A DNA stretch of 64,000 bases from Nymphaea colorata (taxonomy: Eukaryota; Streptophyta; Magnoliopsida; Nymphaeales; Nymphaeaceae), in assembly GCF_008831285.2 (NCBI RefSeq), contig NC_045140.1, positions 11,592,505 through 11,656,504 of the forward strand, in the 5' to 3' direction. The notes below the pieces were generated by a model. It did no database searches and was not told the DNA's origin. It worked only from the letters and a program-made list of their open reading frames with translations. Each line of letters starts with the position of its first letter. The stretch's first letter is position 1. Position numbers and translations under genes: made by a program. Below are positions 53,050 through 64,000 of the stretch, piece after piece.

Positions 53050-56000
53050 CATCCATCACAGTGACTTCAAGACGCTTTTCAGCAAAGAAAGGCTGACGGT
53101 GTGAGAAGATGGGATGGGATTGCTATTCGCTATTCGCTAAGCACGCGGGTGACCGTGGCACTGGCAGGAGGACCTGTTTTGACATATAGCTTAAAAGGAA
53201 GGACCTGTTTTGCAAGAAGGGCAGAGGGTTGTCTACTCCTTGTTGACGTAAAAGTTGATCTTGGAAACTCGATCCGAAATTGGTAACAAAAGCGTTCAGG
53301 ATGTCGTTTTTACTAATTTTAAAATATTTTATGATTTGTTTTTTTTTTTTCAAATAAACAGAATCTTATTTTTCACATATTCCTAATTTTTGTGAGACTG
53401 TAAAAGGGTCGGGCATTTCTTTTTTCGAATACCAATAATCTAATTCCAGTTTCTTATTTATTTAACTAAACTAATCCAGATCTGCCATTCATGTTCGTAT
53501 TTGAAGAGAGAGAGAGAGAAAAGAGGAAAAAGAAACGTCCAAATCTTATATTCTTTTTGCATGATTGAAATCCCAAGAATTGTCTTCTGATTTGGTTGGC
53601 CATATCATATGTGTGTTTGCAGTAGTGGCGGAGTGAGGGCTGTCTCCGCCATGGCCAACCCCACCTCTCGCTTTTTCCCTCATAACAGTGAAATCACTAA
53701 TCTATAGTTGCCTTTTTGAAAGACTTTGAAAAAGGTTGCAATGATTCTGGCGCGGGTGCAACTCGAGTGCAGCAGCTTTGCTTTTGAGAGAAAGGGATAA
53801 ATTGCTGATATTATTGGATGTATTAAAAAAAATTGTCATTGAAAATCCCAAAAACCACGGTTAAAAACCTTAGGCCCAACAAAAGCCGTTACTAACTATT
53901 ACATCTATTAAAATAATTTTCAAATGTAGGTTTTGAAGAACATTTATCCTACACATTTCAATTCACCACCACTTACGAAACATTTCATAAAAAGTACATA
54001 TACACACTTTTTTTTTTTTTTCACACTAAGTGATGGGTATAACAATGAGTTGGGTGGTGTGTCATAGTCATATCTTCAATGTGTTATTGAGAAATGTTGA
54101 GTTTCACATTATTATAAATGGCTAAATAAATCTATTTGAGAGAAACACAATAACAAGGTCTTCAAGAGCACCTCTTCACTTTACTATTCGGCTATGACAC
54201 CATTTTTCGTTTGCTGCTGAGCGACTCTGCCGCTTCGTCTATCTACTCTCTCCTTACCCCTCTTATTTTGTTTTATTGTGTTGTTGTTTTGTATATTTCA
54301 TTCTTATATTTTATTTTTACAATTTGTTTTTGTATACATAAAACTTCTTTGTCCCTAAATTTTATTATACATTCTCATTTTGTAGGCTCTCTCTCTCTTT
54401 ATAGGCATGTGCCAAGAGATATCTACTAGACTTACTTTGAACGGTGATTTGCAAATTTTGCCTTACTAATAGGAGGATGTGCATGTTTTAGGCTTTTGTC
54501 TAAAGATCTCTCATCCCCCAACCGCACTCCCGCTCCCGCTCGCTCACCTCAAGTGGCGAAGACAGAAATTTCTAACTAGGGCACTATTACACTAAATTTC
54601 AAATTTAAGGAGACGCCGATATATAAAAAGTTGCAAATTATAAAAAGTTGAAAATTAATGATTTTGTCTCTCTCAAACCCTTGCCCATTGCAAGCGTAAA
54701 ACGTTTTCTGGCCTTTTTTTTTTTTTCTCTCGTCTTTAACAAGATCGTTTTCTCTGTTTTTCTCCTTTTGTTTTCTATTTTCTTTCTGTCTGTCTAATTT
54801 ATTCTAAAAGATCAATAACTGTTTGTTGAAACTAGAGGCGTTTTTCCTATTATTTCTTGGAGACTCAATAGAATGATCCCTTTTACAACTCCAGGAGTCT
54901 CTAAGGTTAAGGTAGCATTTGGATGACACCCATTCAAAAATAATGTGTTGTGAAAACCAAGATTTGCTAATAATTAATTTTTAAATACTGGTTTCTGGGT
55001 TGGACAATAAGACAAAAACTTGGAAGACAGTTCAAAACTTATGTTTTTTTTGAAAAACAAAGAAATTGGGAGACAGGGTTGAGCATAGGACAGGCTTTAA
55101 GGCCCGACAAAGCTAAGCTTGAGCATTTGCAAAGCCCTTGCTTAAAACCTAAGCTCAGGCCACTTAGTTATCGGGTTGAGTCCAACCATCAACCTAATGC
55201 CCGTTAAGTACTTAGTCTGATGTCCACTCTTATTTGAAACCCTTAAGGCTTACCTTTTTGTATATCTCAGAGACTTTTGGCAACATGCCAAGAGTTCAAG
55301 AGTTTTTAAAGTAGCTATGCCTATATATATATATATATATATATAAAAGATGATATGGGTAAGGTAGGGTAGACATTACATTTGGACAATTTGGTTTTTA
55401 TTCCCGACCTAATGGTCTGGTTTCTACTTTCAGCCCTTTTAAAAACCTGCCTTTAGAAAACCCAGATTCAATCCATTACTATGTAATTATGTTCAATCTT
55501 TTGCAATTAGATACTAACTCTAACCAAGACCGAATCATGGAACATACGTAGCAACAGTTCCATTAAGACGACAATAATATTAGCTCTCTTAATATACGCT
55601 GAATTAGAGTTCTCATTTCTACAATAATACATATCTAAATTTAAGATAAAACCTGACAACTCCCCATGTGAAGATGCCTTGTTTCCAGAATCATCTTTTC
55701 CCATTTTTTTGAGTTGGCTGCACACCTCCATGTGCATGCAACAAATATGCACTCAAAAAAGAAAGAAGGAAGGTGGATATATTTTAGATATTTTTATAAA
55801 GGTAGGTACATTTTACTCTTTTAATGTTTTCAGAATTCTTTTTTTTTTGTCCTTTCAAAACTTTCCCTTTTTTAGGGTGAACCGGGGCATTTTGGTCATG
55901 TACACGTAACTAGATTCACATTCACACTTCTCTTGGTGTAGCTACAAACAAGAATTACAAATTACACCAAGCTCTATTTCTGAGAATTATAAATTACACC

Positions 56001-56600
56001 CTTTATGTAGTTTCATCATCTAACAAATCATGTGAACCTTGGCATAATGATATACAAGGAACTAATCTTGATCCGTATTTGACTCTCAATTAAGAGGAAA
56101 ACTAAATGACAAGCTTTTATATTTTTCATTATTTTTGTGATAAAAGGATATGCTCTTTACTGACTGCTATTATATAAGTCTTTTAATTGAAATATCACTG
56201 CCTTTAACTTTAAATTAGTTGCATCAATTTAATACCAGCTCACCACCTTCGTGTGTCAGCGATCAAGCTGCAAAAATTTTTCCTTTCCCTTTCTCAAGGG
56301 GCCTCATGGTGAGACATTTGGTCGCTCGCCCCAGAAATAAAACCCCAAAAACTAACACCCACCCTAATGGCAGAGATACATGAGGGCTGATGTGAGCAAC
56401 GTGACAGAGACACATAGGGGTTGGTGTGAGCAGCATGGCCGAGATGCGTGGGCACTCACACCAGCCCAGTAAAAATTTCATTGAAAAACTTAAAATTACA
56501 ATGTGGTAATTAAAAAATTACATAGGGTCCCCACATCAAAGGTAGTGACTCAACTGCCATTCAACCATAAAATCCTAGCTCCGTCCTGCCCCATGCATGC
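53050..56600. other. Gene-free interval
   Basis: No gene was seen. 53625-53665 and 54555-54680 begin with AGTGGCGGAG/AAGTGGCGAAGACAGAAATT, ends of the 'GGGGCGGAGC' repeat family. A (TA)n run lies at 55322-55345. Confidence 0.45.
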
Positions 56601-56609
56601 ATTAATTTT

Positions 56610-56695
56610 TACAATGTGTTGGTGTCACTGAGATTCGAGCTAGTGACTTGCCAGCCACATGCCCAACCAAGTGCAGGAAACCCACTAGTTTGTGT
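56610..56695 (-). repeat. SINE-like fragment
   Basis: On the minus strand a TTGGTTGGGCATGTGGCTGG block (A-box-like) is followed by GTCACTAGCTCGAATCTC (B-box-like), the spacing seen in tRNA-derived plant SINEs. No tail or target duplication was established. Confidence 0.35.
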
Positions 56696-59600
56696 AACCA
56701 AATGTGTATCGTGGAATAAGTTGGACAAGCACATTTATTTTGTTAGAGATGGCAGTCACTGCCACCCTACGGGGACTAATTTTTTTTTAAGGGCAGGCTT
56801 TTGGACCATGTTTTCCAAAGCAAAGCAAGGACTACTTTTTTTTTTTTCCCACAAAGATTTAAAGTATAATGTAGAGTTTTGAGCCTCTGACTTTTGAAAA
56901 TCCGCAAATTTCTACTTATGTATTTGCATGTAGATGAATTAACAATTGAATTCTGTTAAAAAAAAGACTTAAATCAGATCCATGTACTAATTTTCAAAAA
57001 GAAAATGAGCAAAAAAAAAAAAAAAAGAAAGAAAACAAAGTCACAAAATTAAAAAGACTCCTAACGTTACCAGGAACCTACTATTCATAATTTGCATGCG
57101 TTCTGCCGTAAATTTTTCATATTATTATGCTTACACTTTATTTTTATTTTTTTTTTCTTTTGGGCAGAAGCCCCACCTTTCTCTATGCCTCATCGGTTCA
57201 GGAATGCGTCAGTGTGTGGGATAGAACCAGTGTACCTTCAACTTAATGTAGCACTCTACCTCCATGAGACACAGAAGAGAATAGTGAAACTGAGAACAAA
57301 TGCTTTGGCTTTCGTTTGAGTTCCCATTTTTTTTTCTCTTTTTCCTGAGAATAACAATTCAGTTGTAGAGTCAAGGTGGGCACTTCTCAATCTAGACCAT
57401 AATTTGCCGTCCAAAACTCTTGCTTCACATGGGGAGATGCTGAGTTTGTCTTACGTGCCGCTACGCCAGGGGCTGAGTATGAAGTATTTTTGCATGTTTA
57501 CACTTAAATGGCAATTATAGAGAGGCAAATGAGCTGACATGGTTTGGAGACTTTATTGAGTCTGATTCCTAATGTATTTAGCTCATGTTTGCCTCAACAG
57601 TTCAGTCTGAATCTGAATAAACAATTCTTGAGGCACACAGCTTGAACATGTATGGTTGCTGTTCGAGACTGCCGTGTGTTCAGTCCCTAACACATAATAT
57701 GTGTGTTCTCCTTGCTCAAATAAGCCCAATCGTCCAATTGGGCTTTGTGGTCCTTTATGGGCTGGTTGCATGTTTGGGCCCCAACACTTAACCTGCCTGG
57801 TTCATCGTTATTTCAGTAATATTTCTGGTAGTTCTGCCTGGCTTATCTAGTTCAGCCAGTCAATTATAGCAGCAACAGCTAGATAGTCAAGATCAACCAA
57901 ATTGGTGCCAAATTTATAGGTAATCTCAAATCAAAATGATTCGCTACAAACTTCCAAATTCCTTTTGGATTGGTGACAGTCTATTAAGTGGGCGAGGCTC
58001 TCCTCTTGCTCTACGAACATGGAGGGCATTGAGAAGTCCAGCCTTCTCAACATGTCTGGTTAAGAGACGGCCCTCGCACCCAAAGTATAGGGTGCAGCAA
58101 TCTCTCAGGTACCAGTACATGAGTTAGACGTGGTTCCTCCATGGGTCCTTAGAGGTTATTTGATAATTGTTCCTCTGAACAAAATGGATAGGACATCCTG
58201 TCTATCACACCATTGTCCTGTCCGTCCTGCCACTGGTGTTCTCTGTCTATTGTTTGATGGTTTTTGGAAGAACATCATGTTCTTCTGTTCGGCGTTTTGA
58301 CTTATGTTCTATTGATTCTATACGTCATGTCCAGTATTTGCATCATGTCTGTTCTGTTCATTGTTTGACAACTAAAACCCTTTGTTTGTGTGTTTTGCTT
58401 GTTTTGTACATTATTTTTAGAGTTAGATACATCATACAAAGTCCCAACCCACCAAAATCATTTATCATTTCTACGTTAGATAGAACAAAAGTATGTTATA
58501 TAACTACTACTACAAAAGTCATGACCAAACATATTAAATCAAAATCAACATATTTAATAACTTGATCCTATTAAAGCAAGATAATACATAGAAAAACAGA
58601 ATTGGAAAATCAACTTCATAACATAAACAAAAACATTATTAGTGTTAAATTTTCAAATAAACATTATCAAATACACTCATAAAATATCAAAACACAAACT
58701 ATTGGGGACATATGTTGGCATACATCGATACAAAAATGCTCAGGAAGGTTCATAAACCTAAGACAATGAGATTAATCCTACTGCAAACGTGGACAACTAA
58801 ACACGACTTAAAAACTAGTTTTTTGACTAACCATAACTACTATGACAAGGTTCCCACGTGTTGTATATGCCTCTAGTCATTTCCTCATAAACCACATAAT
58901 AATTGGGATGAACCATCATTGTCTAGCTCCCACATGTCATGAAAATAAAAAGATAAACAACTAATTATATAATATGAATAAAGTATTAAAATAATCTAGT
59001 ATAGCTGAAAATGACATGATATAATGAATATATTTCACTACTAGAAAGCACATAGATATCATGCATATCTTGTCAGTTATAAATTATGATAAGAGGTGTT
59101 GATCGAGCTATGTTTCCTTTTCATTTTTTGCTTTAAACAAACTTCAATTTAATCATAATGTGGTCACAATTCTAACATGGAGCTTACAAATTGGATGGAG
59201 GAACTATTCATGACTCACAGAGAAGAAAAAGAACTTCATGTAGTTTGGTAGACAATAACAAGTTTTTTAACAATAAGAAATAAAAAAAGAACCAACTCAA
59301 ATGATGCACCTCAATCATTTTGATAGTTCAAATTAAAGATTTTCTAAAGGTCAATCTCCTTATTATACTTTTGACTGTTGATAACTTCATATTGGTTACT
59401 AGAGAACCAGGAAATTGGTTACAAGAGAAACTAGAGATGGGCTTACTACATGTGACTAACCTCCTTACCCTCTTCTTTCATCTCTCTCTCTCTCTCTCTC
59501 TCTCTCTACCTTTTTTTACTTCAGCCTGCAACTGCTACTATTAAAAAAAGTCTCATAACAAAGTATGAGGCATTAAAAAGAAAATTTGCATTTAGTGAAA

Positions 59601-59945
59601 ACTTGAGAAACTTTTTGCTGTTCTGGTATGGGGTTTAAATGCCCTAGCTTTAATGATCGTGTAATAGTTGTTAACTAATAACCTTTTTCTTCACGAAATC
59701 AACTATGCAAGCAATTCTTGATCTAAATAAAAATAATTACTGGCGACAGCCACTTCAATACAACATCTTTAAAGCTTCAATGCTTAATAATAATGTGTGG
59801 AAACAGCCACTTCAATTAAATTCGTAATGAGGCTTTTCAATTAATCAGTTAATCAATTATAACACTTAAATCATGGGTCTCCTTTTTGTATGGCTTAAGT
59901 GAGACTCGATTGCATCATCGCCGTGCTCATAAGTACTGTCAAGTA
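56696..59945. other. Gene-free interval
   Basis: No gene was recognised. 58150-58380 has TGTTTGA.AACTAAAACCC-like ends and may be an eroded MITE. 59479-59508 is a (CT)n microsatellite. Confidence 0.45.
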
Positions 59946-60103
59946 CTTCTTGTTTCTGCCTTGCAGATTTGAATCCCAAGTCACTAGTCCAGCACCCAAC
60001 TAAACTTAAAGATGCAACATATATATATATATCTTCTTGTTTCTGCCTTGCAGATTTGAATCCCAAGCCACTAGTCCAGCACCCAACTAAACTTAAAGAT
60101 GCA

Positions 60104-60120
<17 letters not shown>
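59946..60120 (-). repeat. 87-bp tandem duplication of a SINE-like unit
   Basis: A unit starting CTTCTTGTTTCTGCCTTGCA occurs at 59946 and again at 60033, differing by one base outside the terminal (AT)n. On the minus strand each copy carries TTGGGTGCTGGACTAGTGAC and GGGATTCAAATCTG, an A/B-box-like pair. Each ends in an AT run, which may have guided the duplication. Confidence 0.75.
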
Positions 60121-60134
<14 letters not shown>

Positions 60135-60372
60135 AGAGGAACAACAAAAAAAGTAATGCCATAAACAAGAGAGTGAGAACATAGATGATAACCAAATAAA
60201 ATTCATGAAACTGATCAATCTAATGGAGCAAACAAGAAGAAGCTAGGAACTCTTAACACAAATCAATACAGGAGCTCTATTCCCAACTTTGTGAACCAAG
60301 GAGAAATGGGGGCTCAGCTGGAAGAGGATTGTAACATGAGAGAGCAAAGAGGTCAACCTGTTTCAAATATAC

Positions 60373-60446
60373 AACATGGATTCTGTCAATGCAATGTAGT
60401 TAGACCCTCATTTCTATCCGAATTAATCAATCTTTCCACAGAGGGT
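60373..60446. other. Possible plastid spacer fragment
   Basis: AACATGGATTCTGTCAATGC followed by AATGTAGTTAGACCCTCAT reminds me of plastid non-coding sequence, and it lies just upstream of the definite plastid scraps. This is from memory only. Confidence 0.25.
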
Positions 60447-60643
60447 GAGTCAGAGCCAGAAACAATTAGTACAGTTTCCTTTCTTATGAGATTTTCATTA
60501 TATACAATAATAATGATAATGAATATTTCAAAAAGAGAAAAAAGATAACAAGAAGCGGTATCCAAGATGTCACTTCTCAAGAACATGCAAATAAATACAT
60601 ACCTTATGTCAGACTTTGATACACACGATTCAGTCACATATCA

Positions 60644-61247
<604 letters not shown>

Positions 61248-61321
61248 TAATGGCACCTAATTGCAATTAATTCTTTCCTTTCAAGAATCTCCTTTCCTGA
61301 AATCCATCAAACCTTGTTAAA

Positions 61322-61429
61322 CAGGATCAAATACTTTATGAAATGGGCAGAGTATCAAAAACCATAGCCAAAGCCGCTATGGAAATAGCGGCGTGCACAA
61401 TGCCTATATGAACAAAATTCGTTATTGCA
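61322..61429 (+). pseudogene. rpl16: Plastid rpl16 3' fragment (nuclear plastid insertion)
   Basis: From 61331 the frame reads [20 protein letters not shown] then ACTMPI, a TGA where the family has Arg, then TKFVIA. This is the C-terminal end of plastid ribosomal protein L16 (ILYEMGGV, IAASKMPIRTQF). The original stop is lost. Confidence 0.82.
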
Positions 61430-61639
61430 CAAAATGGACGCCCATTTCTGTAGAGGCTCAAGCTAGCTAGCTGCTTTCCTCACCCTTGATGAACTAAAGA
61501 TATGGAAGCTTAATTCCTACTAGTGAAGACTATTACGTCTCATCTAGTAAATAAGAAAAGTTTCAGGCACTTGATCGGTTGGAACTATCAACTCCTTCAA
61601 ACACAGTTTAGGAAGCGCAACCAAAACACACAATGATAT

Positions 61640-62290
61640 TTCTTAAGCAAGGACAATGAGTAAAATGATCACTTGTTATTGGAGTGTTGTGTCAGAGATG
61701 ATCGGTAGTAGTAGTAGATAGAGGATGGTGTCGGTTAGATGCTTGAGGCCACATATTATGCAAAACAAGAGGGACAAAGAAAGAGAGAGAGAGAGAGAGA
61801 TTTGACATTTAAAAAATAGGGAGAAATGCCTATCGGGACGAGCAAGCCACTGGATAAATCCAATGGGGGAGAGAGTGCAAAAGAGAGAGAGAGATCTAGC
61901 ACATCTGAAAAATGAGTGCAGGAGAACTGTCCATCCGGTGGAGCAAGCCACTGGAGAAATTCAATGCCGGTGGGTTGAGTACAAGAGAAGAGACTGCTGG
62001 GGAGAAATGGTGAAAAGCAAGGGAGAGACTACAAGAGAGAGGGCAAGGATTTGACCTCACACTCCTGCGATCACTATTCTGTGGTAAACCACAGAACGCC
62101 GCAAAACACGTGCGGCTTTTATACCCCCTGTTTTGTGTCCTGACAATTCTCTTTGTTATGTGTCTAATGTTTGTGTTGACATATCCATTCCATGGTGTTC
62201 CATTGGATTCAAACGACCTCATAGGTCCTTTCACCCTCATCGTTCAACCTAGAGATTACCCTACTAGGGGTCTTCAATATCTACAGGAAA
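61640..62290 (-). mobile_element. LTR-like promoter segment with TATA box and hairpin
   Basis: On the minus strand GGTATAAAAG (62125-62116) is followed about 20 bp later by the perfect 9-bp hairpin TTCTGTGGT..ACCACAGAA (62098-62079), then a long pyrimidine-rich leader with CTCTCTC runs. The layout resembles the U3-R part of an LTR, but no LTR ends were identified. Within it, AGCAAGCCACTGGA recurs about 101 bp apart (61841 and 61942) inside an imperfect duplication. Confidence 0.3.
61781..61800. repeat. (GA)n microsatellite
   Basis: About ten GA units. Confidence 0.9.
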
Positions 62291-62293
62291 TCA

Positions 62294-64000
62294 TCATCTC
62301 CGTTCATAAGGGCAGGCATCTAGCTCTGAGGTCAGAGGTTTAGGAAGATGCCAGAGATGTCGGGACCATGACGGCCTCAACAATGAGGGCGCAACTTGAG
62401 TGATGAATGAGAAAAAGGTCCTCCTCAAACAAAGGGCGTCCACACCACCGGTGAGTCCAAAAGTAGGCTCCTTTACCATTCTTATGCACCAATTCAGTTG
62501 AACTTTGGCCTAGGAAATAGACATCACCTTCCAGCAGGAGGAGGCATTCATTTTAGCTTTGAGAGACCATAAGTTAGAACTTGAGACACCATAAATTGGG
62601 GGATGACATGTATTTGCGTTGAATTAGTTAGGCCCACAATGAATTAGAGGTCTAGGCAGTTCTTGGAAAGCAAGGGAGGCGAGATTGGTATCGTGGAGTT
62701 TACGGATGCCAAGCCCTCCTTCATCCTTCAGGAGCCAGGTTTGGTCCCATCTAATCAAATGAAGCTGCCTAGAGTCATTTCTTTTCCCCTATATGAAGTG
62801 AAAGCTCAGTTGGTTGATCTTCCTAATTGTAGTCCTAATTGTAGAGGGCAGAATTTTGAGGACCATCAACCAATATTGAAGAATAGATGACAACATAATT
62901 TAACTAGACAAGGTCGGCATGCAAAAGAGAGAAGGTGATGCTTCCAAATGGCTATTTCTTTTCCACCTTGGAGATAAAAGGTAGGTGGTGAGCTTTATGG
63001 AGGGCCTTGAAGTGGATCGTGAACCCCAAGTAATTGAAGGAGAGACAGCTGGTATGCCATCCTAAGATAGAAGAGGCCATATGAATGCCTTCTCGCCCAA
63101 CACTAAAGAGAATGATGGTGCTTTTGTCTTGGTTCACTTTCATACCTGATCCTATTAAAAACTCACTTAGCTTTTTCTTGACGGCAAGGATAAGTTTCAG
63201 TTGGAGTTTCTAAAGCAATAGAGGTTGTCTGTATAGAAATTAAATAAAAGAAACCTCAAAAGGTTGTGTAGCACTTTCGGTGGTCAAATGTCGCCATTCA
63301 AAATGCCACATTGAATGTTCCTGGAGAAGATTTATAGAATTACAAGAGGTAGAGAGAGGGGTTCACCCTGTATAATACCATGTTGTCCATAAAACCATTT
63401 TCCTTTCTTACCATTAACAACCAGTGCCATGTATAACATGGTTACTCTAATTCTAACCTTATGAATCAAGTCTCCATGAAACCCAGACATCGAAAGGCAT
63501 TCTGAAGGAATGACTAGCAGACTCGGTCATAGGCCTTACTTAGGTCTACCTTAAGGCAAATGGATTTCTCTTTCATAAAAGCCATGGAATGCAGGATTTC
63601 ATGGGCAAGCAAGAAGCTGTCTTAATGCACCTGCCCGAGAGAAAAGCATGTTGATTAGGACTGATGATTATGCATAGGATTGCAAATATCATTTTTATCA
63701 TAATTCTTCTCAAAAATTTTGTGATGTTGTTACAGAAGGAGATGGACTTGAAATTGTGGATGATACTTTATTGAGAGCCTTGGGATGAGGGCCACATGGG
63801 TCGTATTGGCTTTACACAGCAGTTTGCCAGAATGAAAGCATCTTTTGATGGGTTTAGAGATGCATGAATGGACTGAATTCTAAAAATGCTGATAAAATTT
63901 GTTGAGAAAGCCGTCTGGCCCTAGTGCCAAATGAGGGTGAGGACCCATTTTTGCCCAATGAACCTTTTTTTTTTATTAGCCTGAGCAGTGCTTGGTTTTC
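62294..64000 (-). pseudogene. Degenerate LINE (non-LTR retrotransposon) reverse transcriptase, continuing beyond the window
   Basis: On the minus strand, across many frameshifts and stops, the blocks of a plant L1-type LINE appear in order. They are LALGPDGFLNKFYQHF (near 63930), THVALIPR, DSFLLAHEILHSM, CLKVDLSKAYDRV (about 63560), VNGKKGKWFYGQHGIIQGEP, then KVNQDKSTIILF and NYLGFTI with FISKVEKK (63140-62955). RWDQTWLLKDEGGLGIRKL (about 62700) and the downstream NGKGAYFWTHRWCGRPLFEE (about 62460) follow. The F/YADD catalytic block expected after GEPLS is not readable. The endonuclease part would lie past 64000. The element is inactive. Confidence 0.9.

Noticed and set aside
59866-60195. 109-codon minus-strand frame with two similar halves
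   Set aside because: The similarity of the halves comes from the 87-bp SINE-like tandem duplication, not from a repeated protein domain.
62079-62098. Hairpin considered as a transcription terminator
   Set aside because: Bacterial-type terminators are not relevant in plant nuclear DNA; its position after a TATA box suggests leader or LTR structure.

Overview
This window is nuclear DNA of a flowering plant. The evidence is a plant-specific Dof zinc-finger gene, a plant gar2-related gene with GT-AG introns, plant-type retroelements and hAT remnants, old plastid DNA insertions, and long AT-rich stretches full of miniature inverted-repeat elements and (AT)n/(AG)n microsatellites. The species cannot be fixed from the sequence. 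There is no sign of bacterial operons, CRISPR arrays or phage.

Only two genes can be supported as intact. (1) A Dof transcription factor of the OBP4/Dof5.4 type on the plus strand has a single coding exon at 30599-31570. Its promoter-like, GC-richer upstream region is at about 28980-29300, and its long 5' leader probably contains an intron. (2) A gar2-related protein is on the minus strand. Its coding exons are 43333-43324, 41443-40740, 40213-39681 and 39366-39258, with leader exons reaching about 46.9 kb. Splice phases agree across every junction and give a 451-residue protein ending in the family's conserved C-terminus. An upstream frame and a short uORF lie in the leader, and a 337-bp inverted-repeat element sits in an intron.

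The rest is intergenic and made largely of transposon remains. From left to right: an LTR cut by the window edge (1-1925); unassigned decayed DNA (to about 7 kb); a minus-strand hAT transposase fossil (about 7.03-9.07 kb); a structurally complete TRIM with LTRs, PBS, PPT and a perfect 5-bp target duplication (10137-10602); several MITEs (14.8, 15.45, 34.4-34.7 and 41.8 kb); and a dispersed repeat family with inverted ends (16, 22.2-22.8, 26 and 48.6 kb). At 59.9-64 kb there are SINE-like tandem copies, a cluster of plastid gene scraps (rbcL, psaB, petB, rpl16) joined in non-plastid order, an LTR-like promoter segment, and a degenerate LINE reverse transcriptase on the minus strand.

The two genes do not obviously work together. 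I found no new multi-gene system. The most informative items are the complete TRIM, the composite plastid insertion, the leader structure of the gar2-related gene, and a coding-like fragment lodged between two repeat halves at 26.3-26.5 kb.
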